The position numbers were made by a program, and so were the translations under genes. From NCBI GenBank assembly GCA_012520095.1, contig JAAYOV010000105.1, positions 1 to 64,000 of the forward strand: a stretch of 64,000 nt of DNA. The letters run 5' to 3'. The notes below the pieces were generated by a model. It did not search any database, was not told the DNA's origin, and saw only the letters and a program-made list of their open reading frames with translations. Of the stretch, positions 1 through 12,030 are shown piece after piece (positions within the stretch are counted from its first letter, which is position 1; each line of letters starts with the position of its first letter). The DNA is from Tissierellia bacterium. Its GTDB lineage: Bacteria; Bacillota; Clostridia; Peptostreptococcales; Acidaminobacteraceae.

Positions 1-352
1 AAGTTCAGTTCTTACCATTCATGTTTTTCTTGTTTCACGCAATAAAACTAAGGTGGTAATATTAATGGGTTTTCTTCATGTTTTTTGCCTTGCCAACTGC
101 ATCCATTCTAATAATCAAACCACTTCCTGTCAATCATGCGCATGGCTTGATACATTTCCGTATACTTGTGAAAGATTGTAAATACCTTTTCAGACAAAAG
201 GAAATCTTCTCTGATGAGTTTCATACCTGCAAGATAACAGTTCACGCAGGAACAACCTAACATTTTTGTCAAAGCATCGTCACACTGCCGGTTGCCCCTG
301 CAAAGCTATAGATGAATTGGATGAGAATATCTTTCAAGTGATTTCAATAAAA
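1..352. other. Stretch without a convincing gene
   Basis: No open reading frame here has a ribosome binding site together with recognisable protein character. The plus-strand frames overlap the tRNAs or lack a Shine-Dalgarno sequence. The only candidate is the short Cys-rich minus-strand frame listed separately. The stretch lies downstream of the tRNA operon terminator and could be the 3' flank of a gene outside the window. Confidence 0.5.
108..263 (-). CDS. Possible 51-residue Cys-rich small protein or gene remnant
   Basis: This minus-strand frame encodes 51 residues with a CSCVNC cluster near the N-terminus, followed by a charged, helix-like stretch ending in KWFDY. The frame stays open upstream of the ATG to a TAG, so it could begin earlier, for example at a TTG, or be the tail of a decayed gene. 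No good Shine-Dalgarno sequence precedes the ATG. I do not recognise a family. Because it sits just downstream of the tRNA terminator it would need its own promoter, which I cannot identify. It may be chance. Confidence 0.2.
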   Translation of the reverse strand: MLGCSCVNCYLAGMKLIREDFLLSEKVFTIFHKYTEMYQAMRMIDRKWFDY

Positions 353-383
353 CAAAAAAGGACACCCGAACCGGATATGTCCT
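353..383 (-). terminator. Intrinsic terminator of the tRNA operon
   Basis: On the minus strand an AGGACA arm (383-378) pairs with TGTCCT (364-359), with an inner CCG/CGG pairing, and is followed by a run of T. It begins a few bases after the 3' end of tRNA-Arg, so it ends the Pro-His-Arg transcript. Confidence 0.75.
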
Positions 384-389
384 CAGAGT

Positions 390-466
390 TGGCGCGTCCG
401 AAGGGACTCGAACCCCTGACCTACAGCTTAGGAGGCTATCGCTCTATCCACCTGAGCTACGGACGC
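390..466 (-). tRNA. tRNA-Arg (anticodon CCT)
   Basis: A complete cloverleaf: acceptor stem GCGTCCG/CGGACGC, anticodon loop CTCCTAA with anticodon CCT (reads AGG), and the T-loop GGTTCGAGTCC. The 3' CCA is encoded. It is the last gene of a three-tRNA operon. Confidence 0.95.
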
Positions 467-470
467 AATA

Positions 471-546
471 TGGGGCGGCTAGTGGGATTCGAACCCACGA
501 TGCAGGAGCCACAATCCTGTGTCTTAACCACTTGACGATAGCCGCC
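471..546 (-). tRNA. tRNA-His (anticodon GTG)
   Basis: Anticodon stem CAGGA/TCCTG with loop TTGTGGC gives anticodon GTG. The extra 5' G (position -1) opposite a C discriminator, the identity element of tRNA-His, is present in the gene. CCA is encoded. The spacer to tRNA-Arg is only 4 bases. Confidence 0.95.
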
Positions 547-563
547 GTATTTGTCCTTCGGGG

Positions 564-640
<77 letters not shown>

Positions 641-653
641 GAGCATGAACTAC

Positions 654-682
654 ATTCTACAAGAAAAGCCTCTTCTCGTCAA
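654..682 (-). promoter_or_regulatory. Promoter of the tRNA Pro-His-Arg operon
   Basis: A minus-strand -35 TTGACG (682-677) and -10 TAGAAT (659-654) are separated by exactly 17 bases. The -35 box overlaps the stop codon of the preceding phosphodiesterase gene, so the tRNA promoter is embedded in the end of that coding sequence. Confidence 0.75.
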
Positions 683-1161
683 CTACCAATGTCTACATGA
701 AATGACTCAAGCGAAAACCGGTGCATTTCCTGTCCGTGTCCTTCTCCAATAAAAGTTACATTGATTTCATCGGTTATCTCCAAGGAGATCCCTGAGTGTT
801 TTGCACTTCCCGGATTTAATAGGATCATGCCTTCTGTCTCAGATATATGTGGGGTATGTGTGTGGCCAAAGAGCACGATGCGCGCTCCGGCCTCTTTTCC
901 CGCCTGCATCAGAGATCTTAAGCCTGCTTTTACGCCGTGGCGGTGACCATGTGTCAGGAAGATGCGCACGCCTTCAATTGTAACCGCTCTAACCCTTGCG
1001 CCTATGGCATAGGGATCACAGTTTCCCGGAACACGCAGCGCCCCGGGAAGATCATCATAATAGTCCCCCAAATGGATGAGTTTATCAGGACACTCTTCAC
1101 GGATCCACTCCTCCATTTTACCGATTGACCCGTGGCTATCCGAGAAAATCAGGATCTTCAC
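679..1161 (-). CDS. YfcE/MJ0936-type metallophosphodiesterase
   Basis: A 160-residue calcineurin-like phosphoesterase. The metal-binding motifs appear in the family order: FSDSHG at 6-11, HLGDY near 31-35, GNCD near 47-50, THGHRHG near 70-76 and FGHTHTP near 98-104. The length fits the small YfcE/MJ0936 subfamily, cytosolic two-metal phosphodiesterases whose physiological substrate is usually unknown. The start is a GTG that overlaps the 3' end of rdgB by 26 bases, so translation is probably coupled to rdgB. The gene ends the long minus-strand run, and its stop codon lies inside the tRNA promoter. Pairing rdgB with a YfcE-like gene is common in Bacillota (established knowledge). The family call is secure; the substrate is not. 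Confidence 0.9.
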   Translation of the reverse strand: MKILIFSDSHGSIGKMEEWIREECPDKLIHLGDYYDDLPGALRVPGNCDPYAIGARVRAVTIEGVRIFLTHGHRHGVKAGLRSLMQAGKEAGARIVLFGHTHTPHISETEGMILLNPGSAKHSGISLEITDEINVTFIGEGHGQEMHRFSLESFHVDIGS

Positions 1162-1735
1162 GGCGCACGATCTCTTCTAATGCTTTGAGGGCTTCATACC
1201 GATGAGAGAGGGAGTGCTTCTCTTCCATCTCCATCTGGCCGAATGTCTTTTTCAGCGGCGGATAATAAAAAATGCTGTCATAGCCAAAGCCCTTGTCGCC
1301 GATATCTTCTTTCGAGATTTCTCCGCGTACAATCCCCTCCGCAGTATAAAGCTTCTCGCCGATCAAGAGAGCGGCGGCACAAATAAAATGAGCTGAGCGA
1401 TCTTCCTTGTCTTCGAGTTCGCGCACAAGAAGCTTTCGTTTTACCGAATAAGGAGCCCTTCCTCCAAAACGGGACGAGTGAATTCCGGGACGACCGTCAA
1501 GAGCCGAGATGCAGAGTCCGGAATCATCGCTCAAAATCGGATCTCGGGTAAATTGTCTAAGTGTCTCTACTTTGATGCGGGCATTGTCTAAAAATGTATC
1601 CCCGTCTTCAAGGATGTCGATTTCATCAAGTCCCAAATCCTCCAGACTCATGAGCTCGACATTCCAATGGCGCAGAATATAACGAAATTCTTTCATTTTA
1701 CCAGGATTGTGTGTAGCTACGACGATATGCTTCAA
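1136..1735 (-). CDS. rdgB: XTP/dITP diphosphatase (RdgB/HAM1)
   Basis: A 199-residue non-canonical purine NTP pyrophosphatase that removes dITP, ITP and XTP from the nucleotide pool. The family signatures are visible: ATHNPGK at the N-terminus, LSDDSGLCISAL in the middle, GFGYDSIFYYP and SHRYEALK toward the C-terminus. The start is TTG, not an ATG: AGGAGG lies 6 bases before TTG-AAG-CAT, and starting there gives the normal family N-terminus. A longer in-frame reading would add 17 unrelated residues that overlap rph. The gene overlaps the end of rph by 38 bases and the start of the phosphodiesterase by 26, so the three are probably translationally coupled. Confidence 0.93.
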   Translation of the reverse strand: MKHIVVATHNPGKMKEFRYILRHWNVELMSLEDLGLDEIDILEDGDTFLDNARIKVETLRQFTRDPILSDDSGLCISALDGRPGIHSSRFGGRAPYSVKRKLLVRELEDKEDRSAHFICAAALLIGEKLYTAEGIVRGEISKEDIGDKGFGYDSIFYYPPLKKTFGQMEMEEKHSLSHRYEALKALEEIVRREDPDFLG

Positions 1736-2408
1736 GGCTATCCTCCTGTTTTTGGAAAATCTGTTCAATCCCTTTGCGAGCAGCATCGATCATGCGCATC
1801 AGCTCATCTTCGCTAAATGTCCCCTTCTCTCCGGTTCCTTGAATCTCTATGAACTCTCCTTGTTGATTCATGATGACGTTGAAGTCGATCTCCGCACGCA
1901 CATCCTGCTCATAGGAGAGATCGCAGACCATGCGCCCGTCCACTCTTCCAACGCTGACGGCTCCCACAAGACCTGTATAAGGATCATCCACTAAAAAACC
2001 GTTGTTGAGAAGTTTGTCCACGGCAAGGCGAAGAGCAAGCGACGCACCGCTGATGGCTGCCGTTCTGGTGCCGCCGTCAGCTTGTAAAACGTCACAGTCA
2101 ATATATAGAGTCATCCGCCCCAGTTTTCTCAAATCGACACAACTTCTCAGAGACCTTCCGATCAAGCGACTGATCTCCACCGTCCTTCCGTCCAGCTCCC
2201 CCGCCGCCGTCCTGCGCTTCTTCCTCACATAAGTCGAACCGGGAAGCATGGAGTATTCCGCCGTCAGCCAGCCGGCATCGTCTTCAACAAAATTTGGTAC
2301 GCCTTCTTCTGCCTTAACAGTGCACAGGACAATGGTTTTTCCGAAACGTACCAACACGGACCCTTCCGGGTTTTGGGTAAAGCCACAGATAAATTCAATA
2401 TCCCTCAT
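1698..2408 (-). CDS. rph: Ribonuclease PH, short N-terminus
   Basis: A 236-residue RNase PH, the phosphorolytic 3'-5' exoribonuclease that trims tRNA 3' ends. Recognisable blocks are AEYSMLPGSTYVR, DGRTVEISRLIGRSLR, DCDVLQADGGTRTAAISGA, GLVGAVSVG and VCDLSYEQD. The usual N-terminal RxDGR...LRP segment, about a dozen residues, is missing: the protein begins MRDIEFICGF and enters the family alignment near its HAEGSVL block, here NPEGSVL. An in-frame TAG sits two codons upstream of the ATG, so this is not a start error. The trigger of translation may be the end of the upstream AIR-synthase-like gene, which stops 3 bases before. Function is likely retained, but the missing arm should be noted. 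Confidence 0.9.
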   Translation of the reverse strand: MRDIEFICGFTQNPEGSVLVRFGKTIVLCTVKAEEGVPNFVEDDAGWLTAEYSMLPGSTYVRKKRRTAAGELDGRTVEISRLIGRSLRSCVDLRKLGRMTLYIDCDVLQADGGTRTAAISGASLALRLAVDKLLNNGFLVDDPYTGLVGAVSVGRVDGRMVCDLSYEQDVRAEIDFNVIMNQQGEFIEIQGTGEKGTFSEDELMRMIDAARKGIEQIFQKQEDSLEAYRRSYTQSW

Positions 2409-2411
2409 ATC

Positions 2412-7467
<5,056 letters not shown>

Positions 7468-7486
7468 GATTTTCCTATTCTAACGC

Positions 7487-9010
7487 CTACCCTCTGAGCG
7501 GAAACAAGAGGGATAAGTACAGTCCTTCGTCTGTCGTCATATCTCTCAGGAGCGTGCCTTCGAGATTTCTGGCAAGGAGTTTGAGATGCTCCAATACTTT
7601 TTCATCGACGGCATCCGTTCCTGTAAGAGAGAAGAATATCTGCAATTGCTCTTCAAAACGCAGTATTTCAATTACATATCGACGAGTTTTCTTTCTGCAA
7701 AGAGAAAAGAAATCGCGTAGAATTCCCTCCAAAAGATCCGGATCGCTCTCCAGGAGAAAGGGGTCTCCCCTCAATTCCATAGGGGCTTGCGGATCGGTCG
7801 CCTCATGGGTTGAGCGAATCAGATCAATGAGAGAAAATTCTTCTCGCCGCTTCTCTAAAATGACCCCTTCCGTAAACTTCGACTCCTCGCTCAAACTCTG
7901 TATGCGCCTTTCCAAGCTCAGAAGTTGCACCTGCTGCCTCTTCAGTTTTAATTCGAAATCCTCTTTTTGTGAGGACCATTCTGTTTCTTTTAGGCGCATG
8001 TCGGAGAAGATACCGTTTAGGGTCGGAGTCAAGCTGAAATGGCGGAACAGAGGTTCTTGCGTAAGCTGTGTCTTTCCTTCATATGCACGTAGCAAAATAT
8101 CGTTCATCATCTCCTGGTCTCTTCGAAGAGATGAGGAGAAAAAGTGAAAGACGACCCCTCCTGAGACAAGGAGGATCAAAAAGAAAGCCGCCAGCTCCAG
8201 AAGATGATTTTTTAAAAAGCCGGAAAACAACGCCTCGCGACTTGCAAGGGCCAGATCCAACGCCTCGCGGCTGATGAGATATCCAAAAGAGAATCCGGAA
8301 ATATCAGATTTTTCCACACTATAGATGACATCTTTTCTGGCCTCAAGCTCGGAAATAGTCGAAATTTGCGCATGGGGAGCGAGATTGACTTCGTGCTCGT
8401 CAAAGACGAGAATCGAAGGATCCAACTCGAGATATTTCGGAAGATTAATTAGCATTCTACGGCGAATTTCTTCATCCAAATGCGTGTAGACGACAAAATT
8501 CCCCTGCGGATACCTAAGCGCCTGAGAAAAATACAGCATTTGATCATCTTGTGAGTGCCCGATCGCCTCGAAGGTAAACGAACTCGGAGGCTTGTCGCCA
8601 AAATGCTGATCGTTGGTATCGTCTTGAATATAAAAAGAGAAACCGCTTCCCTGCTCAAACTGAGAGAGAAGTTGCTGCATGCGAACTTCAATGGAGTCCG
8701 GAGCGCTGTTCAGCGTAAAATACAGATCAAAGATTGAATTTTTCATCGAATCGGAGACCATTTCGAGCTCGTCTTGCAATTCCTGAGCTTCCTGCAAATA
8801 TGAGCGCTCTCCTTCCATTCTCACTCGATGCGCCCGATTGTCGACCGACTCTTGCAAAAGAATTTCCTGCTGAGCTGAAAATGTCTGTGTTTCAAGAGCA
8901 AAGCGAGTATAGAGAAAGTTGATCCACAAAAAAGCGAGAACACTCACGATCAAAATGACTGCCAATAGAAGGCGTCTCATATAATGCCTGATAATCGCTT
9001 CATTTACCAT
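7487..9010 (-). CDS. Membrane protein resembling a sensor kinase without catalytic motifs
   Basis: 507 residues. An N-terminal membrane helix (about 13-32) and a second near residues 275-295 enclose an extracytoplasmic domain of some 240 residues. A cytoplasmic part follows with a predicted coiled coil rich in Q, E, L and R (SSQKEDFELKLKRQQ and onward). The C-terminal segment from EFSLIDLI to the end has the spacing of a GHKL-type histidine kinase ATPase, but I see no phosphorylatable His box and no N, G1 or G2 motifs. It is either a pseudokinase-like sensor or an unrelated membrane protein. The start was taken at the second ATG because GGAG lies 6 bases before it. It overlaps the stop of the transporter gene upstream. 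No response regulator is nearby. Confidence 0.6.
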   Translation of the reverse strand: MVNEAIIRHYMRRLLLAVILIVSVLAFLWINFLYTRFALETQTFSAQQEILLQESVDNRAHRVRMEGERSYLQEAQELQDELEMVSDSMKNSIFDLYFTLNSAPDSIEVRMQQLLSQFEQGSGFSFYIQDDTNDQHFGDKPPSSFTFEAIGHSQDDQMLYFSQALRYPQGNFVVYTHLDEEIRRRMLINLPKYLELDPSILVFDEHEVNLAPHAQISTISELEARKDVIYSVEKSDISGFSFGYLISREALDLALASREALFSGFLKNHLLELAAFFLILLVSGGVVFHFFSSSLRRDQEMMNDILLRAYEGKTQLTQEPLFRHFSLTPTLNGIFSDMRLKETEWSSQKEDFELKLKRQQVQLLSLERRIQSLSEESKFTEGVILEKRREEFSLIDLIRSTHEATDPQAPMELRGDPFLLESDPDLLEGILRDFFSLCRKKTRRYVIEILRFEEQLQIFFSLTGTDAVDEKVLEHLKLLARNLEGTLLRDMTTDEGLYLSLLFPLRG

Positions 9011-9701
9011 GTTGAGCTCCATATTCCCAGAGCGGACGCATGCTGCGCATCAAATAGACAAAAGGCGTATCTAGGATCGCGCTCAGCGCCTTGATGAGGT
9101 ACGTGCTCACCACAATCTGCCAAAGCACATCCAACGGATAGATTCCCCAAAAAGCGATCAGGACAAAGAGCACCGAATCGATCAGCTGGCTGATCAATGT
9201 GCTTCCATTGTTTCGAATCCACAGAGCCCTTTCAGAGGGAAAAGCGCGACGAATGCGCTCAAACAGATGGACATCGCTGAGTTGACTGACGAGAAAGGCA
9301 ATCAAAGAACCTGCGCTGAGCCGAGGCAAAAAAGAAAAGAGCGCCTCCATCGGCCCCTGTGCAAAGTCATTGACAGAAGCGGGGATTTTCAGCACAAGCT
9401 GCATGATCAGCGTGAAAGTCAGAAGTGAGAAAAAGCCCATATAGACCGCCTTTTCCGATATCTTCTTACCATATTTTTCGTTGATCAAATCTGTCGAGAG
9501 ATTGATACTTCCGTAAATTGCATTTCCCAGAGTTGCCGCAAGCCCTAAAAGCTCGACACTTTTTAGAACCTGAATATTTGCGGTGATGACGGCGGCACTT
9601 ATCCAGCCGAAAAGGCCGATAAGGCCGAACAATTTATATGTAATGGCACAGAGTGCAAACTGCAGCAGCAGCAGAATCAACCAGAGAATGAGCGTCTTCA
9701 T
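9000..9701 (-). CDS. Queuosine-precursor transporter, YhhQ/VUT family
   Basis: A 233-residue integral membrane protein with about six hydrophobic helices. Family marks are STDLINEKYGKK after the second helix, the charged LSDVHLFERIRR loop and IRNNGSTLISQLIDSVLF. YhhQ/VUT (formerly DUF165) proteins bring preQ0 or preQ1 into the cell for queuosine modification of tRNA (established for E. coli YhhQ). The ATG overlaps the stop of the CBS gene as AATGA. No queuosine biosynthesis genes lie in the window, so a pure salvage role is plausible but not shown. Confidence 0.85.
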   Translation of the reverse strand: MKTLILWLILLLLQFALCAITYKLFGLIGLFGWISAAVITANIQVLKSVELLGLAATLGNAIYGSINLSTDLINEKYGKKISEKAVYMGFFSLLTFTLIMQLVLKIPASVNDFAQGPMEALFSFLPRLSAGSLIAFLVSQLSDVHLFERIRRAFPSERALWIRNNGSTLISQLIDSVLFVLIAFWGIYPLDVLWQIVVSTYLIKALSAILDTPFVYLMRSMRPLWEYGAQHGK

Positions 9702-10147
9702 TTTTTATCTTGTACTTCCGTGTCTGCGTTTTCAAACAACTTGTGTTCCAGGCTTAAAAGGATGTCTTTTCGGGTGATGATGCCGATAAAAATTCCCTGA
9801 TCATCGATCACCGGCACAAAATTTTGAACCATGATCATAGAGAAAAGATCCGCTAAATCAGCCGTTATGAGGACCGGTTCCATCGAATGGTGCTTTGGAA
9901 TCTGCTCCAATTTGATCTTTTCAGCCTCTTTTCGAGAAATAGGATCGAGAGAGAGGAGTTTTTTAAGCACATCTCCATCGCTTACCGATTCGACATATCT
10001 CCCGGCTGCATCCAGAATCGGAATGTGCGTATAGCCATGGTGGTCCATCTTTTCGATGAGCTGGCGCAAACTGGCATCTTCATACTCAAAGATCACTTCA
10101 TTTTTCGGCGTCAGATAAAAAGCAATACTTTTCAATTCCACCCTCAC
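9698..10147 (-). CDS. Two-CBS-domain protein
   Basis: A 149-residue protein made almost entirely of a CBS pair: first domain around LRQLIEKMDHHGYTHIPILDAAGRYVESVSDGDVL, second around MEPVLITADLADLFSMIM through FIGIITRKDIL. Stand-alone CBS pairs bind adenine nucleotides. In Bacillota the CbpB (YkuL) proteins of this size bind cyclic di-AMP, and this could be one (inference). The start is uncertain: a GTG at 10147 overlaps the upstream stop, while a TTG at 10135 has an excellent AAAGGTGA Shine-Dalgarno sequence at the right distance. Either way both domains are intact. Confidence 0.8.
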   Translation of the reverse strand: MRVELKSIAFYLTPKNEVIFEYEDASLRQLIEKMDHHGYTHIPILDAAGRYVESVSDGDVLKKLLSLDPISRKEAEKIKLEQIPKHHSMEPVLITADLADLFSMIMVQNFVPVIDDQGIFIGIITRKDILLSLEHKLFENADTEVQDKK

Positions 10148-10689
10148 CTTTCAAGCCAATATTCGACCCAGTGGCAATTATCTATCTTCTGTTCATCCCA
10201 CAAAAGTTTACCCCCCAAAAAATAGAGGCGAAAAAGCATAGCCACCGCTCCATGAGAAATAATCAGCACGTGGTTGAATGGCTCTTTTTTCAGATCTTCT
10301 AAAAAACTATTCACACGATCTCTGACGGAGCCGAGCGATTCGATTCCAAATAAAGAGTAGTCATACTCGCTGTACGATCGCTCCCACTCAAAACCCGCAG
10401 CCAGGAGATCCTCGACCGAGCGCATCTGGAACTCCCCGAAATAACGCTCCGACAGCCGGTCATCGAAAATGACGGGGACATCTCGTCCCTTCAACACAAT
10501 CTCAGCCGTCTGACGGGCACGAAGAAGCGGCGAACAATAGACGCAGTCGACAGAAATGTCCTTCCATTTCTTTGCCGCCTCGTTCGCCTGCTCAACTCCG
10601 ATATCGCTGATTGGGGTATCTGTCCTCCCTTGCAAGATTCCGTCTCTGTTTGCCTGCGTCTGCGCATGGCGCAGGAAACTCACTTTCAC
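10144..10689 (-). CDS. Histidine phosphatase family protein
   Basis: A 181-residue protein of the phosphoglycerate-mutase-like superfamily, one-domain cytosolic phosphatases that use a phosphohistidine. The nucleophile motif is FLRHAQTQANRDG (RHA rather than the common RHG), the second Arg is in SPLLRARQTAEI, the Glu is in LSERYFGEFQ, and the second catalytic His is in LIISHGAVAM. The start is GTG. The substrate cannot be told; relatives act on alpha-ribazole phosphate, phosphoglycerate or phosphosugars. It is the first gene of the run toward the tRNAs. Confidence 0.85.
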   Translation of the reverse strand: MKVSFLRHAQTQANRDGILQGRTDTPISDIGVEQANEAAKKWKDISVDCVYCSPLLRARQTAEIVLKGRDVPVIFDDRLSERYFGEFQMRSVEDLLAAGFEWERSYSEYDYSLFGIESLGSVRDRVNSFLEDLKKEPFNHVLIISHGAVAMLFRLYFLGGKLLWDEQKIDNCHWVEYWLER

Positions 10690-10749
10690 AGAGAATGACC
10701 TTTCTTTGGCACAGCGCAGAAAAATTCCACCATGCCAACAAAAGCGGGA

Positions 10750-10769
10750 ATGTCTGTTTTGACAGACAT
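10750..10769 (-). terminator. Hairpin after purD, weak terminator candidate
   Basis: An 8-bp perfect stem (ATGTCTGT/ACAGACAT) with a 4-base loop lies 25 bases after the purD stop. There is no clean T run after it, only CCCGCTTTTG, so it may only slow transcription or protect the purD end. It separates the purine operon from the next gene run. Confidence 0.35.
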
Positions 10770-10793
10770 CGCTTCACCTTCGCATCGTATCAT

Positions 10794-12029
10794 TCAAATG
10801 TCCTTTCTGTACCACATGCCTGCAAATTGAATATTGTCAATATTTTTATATACCCTGGAGCGGGCCTGCTCAACATTATCTGCAAAAGCGACGAGAGAAA
10901 AAACTCGGCCTCCGACGGCCATCAGCTCTCCATCGATTTTCTTGGTCCCCGCATGGAATAACAAGACGCCTTCGTCACGCGGAAGAAGTGTCACCTTCTG
11001 TGCAGAGGCAGCTTTTAATGGATAGCCCTCCGAAGCAATGCATACACAGACACCGGCTCCATGTCGATAGGACACTCCCGCCGGAAGCTTCCCTCCCTCT
11101 GCCGTCTTCTTCAAAAGAAGCAAAATGTCGTCATCAACTCTTGGAAGCAAACTCTGCGTCTCCGGGTCGCCGAAGCGAACATTGTACTCGAGAACTTTCA
11201 GCCCGTCTTCTGTTCGCATCGCTCCGATAAAGATGATGCCTCGATAATCGATGCCTCTGGAAAGGAGACCATTATGCGTCTTCTCCATGATCTGTTGCGC
11301 CTGAACCTTTTCTTCAGGTGAAAGTTCCTCAGCGGGAGAAATCGTTCCCATGCCACCTGTATTTGGCCCCAAGTCTCCCTCATACGCTCTCTTATGATCT
11401 CGAGCCGAGCCCAAATACGTGAAGCCTGTTTCATTGCGGAGCATGAAAAGAGATATTTCCGGCCCAAAGAGTCTCTCTTCAAAAAGGAGGCACTCTCCCG
11501 AGGAACCGAGTTTTCGATGGACAAAGATGTCCATCAAAACGGATTCCAGCTCTTCAAGTGAATCCGGAAGAAAGACGCCCTTTCCCGCTGCCAATCCGTC
11601 TGCTTTTAGTACAGGAAGACCATTCCAATCTCGGGCAATGTCTCTTGCTTCATCAAGATTGGAAGCAAATGATACCTTCGCCGTGGGGATGGAAAATTCT
11701 TCCATAAATTCTTTTGCAAACGCCTTGCTCCCTTCGAGTTTGGCTCCCTCTCTCCCGGGTCCGAAGACCGACACTCCTTCATCTCGCAAAATGTCGGCCA
11801 AACCGCCCACGAGGGGCTGTTCCGGACCTATGACGACCAGCTCAATGTGTTCTTTTTTCACAAGTTCGACCAGCTCAGGCGGACTCATCTCCCCTGTCAC
11901 TGTGGTGGTGACATCTTCCATTCCGGGGTTTCCCGGAGACACATAAACCTTTTGCGCATGAGGACTTTTACTGACACAAAATGCCAGAGTATGCTCCCGC
12001 CCCCCTGCGCCGACAATGAGCACGCGCAT
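10794..12029 (-). CDS. purD: Phosphoribosylamine-glycine ligase
   Basis: A 411-residue GAR synthetase that joins phosphoribosylamine and glycine using ATP (step 2 of IMP synthesis). ATP-grasp fold: N-terminal VLIVGAGGREHTLAF, VIGPEQPLVGGLAD, KADGLAAGKGVFL, GPEISLFML, GPNTGGMGTISP, and NVRFGDPETQ near the metal site. The ATG was chosen over an upstream TTG because it gives the canonical N-terminus; it lies one base after the purH stop. Last gene of the operon, so translation is probably coupled. Confidence 0.95.
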   Translation of the reverse strand: MRVLIVGAGGREHTLAFCVSKSPHAQKVYVSPGNPGMEDVTTTVTGEMSPPELVELVKKEHIELVVIGPEQPLVGGLADILRDEGVSVFGPGREGAKLEGSKAFAKEFMEEFSIPTAKVSFASNLDEARDIARDWNGLPVLKADGLAAGKGVFLPDSLEELESVLMDIFVHRKLGSSGECLLFEERLFGPEISLFMLRNETGFTYLGSARDHKRAYEGDLGPNTGGMGTISPAEELSPEEKVQAQQIMEKTHNGLLSRGIDYRGIIFIGAMRTEDGLKVLEYNVRFGDPETQSLLPRVDDDILLLLKKTAEGGKLPAGVSYRHGAGVCVCIASEGYPLKAASAQKVTLLPRDEGVLLFHAGTKKIDGELMAVGGRVFSLVAFADNVEQARSRVYKNIDNIQFAGMWYRKDI

Positions 12030-12030
12030 A

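Noticed and set aside
266-535. Plus-strand reading frame of 89 residues
   Set aside because: It reads through tRNA-Arg and tRNA-His on the opposite strand; the GLEPLTYSLGG-type text is the antisense of tRNA arms, a known artefact.
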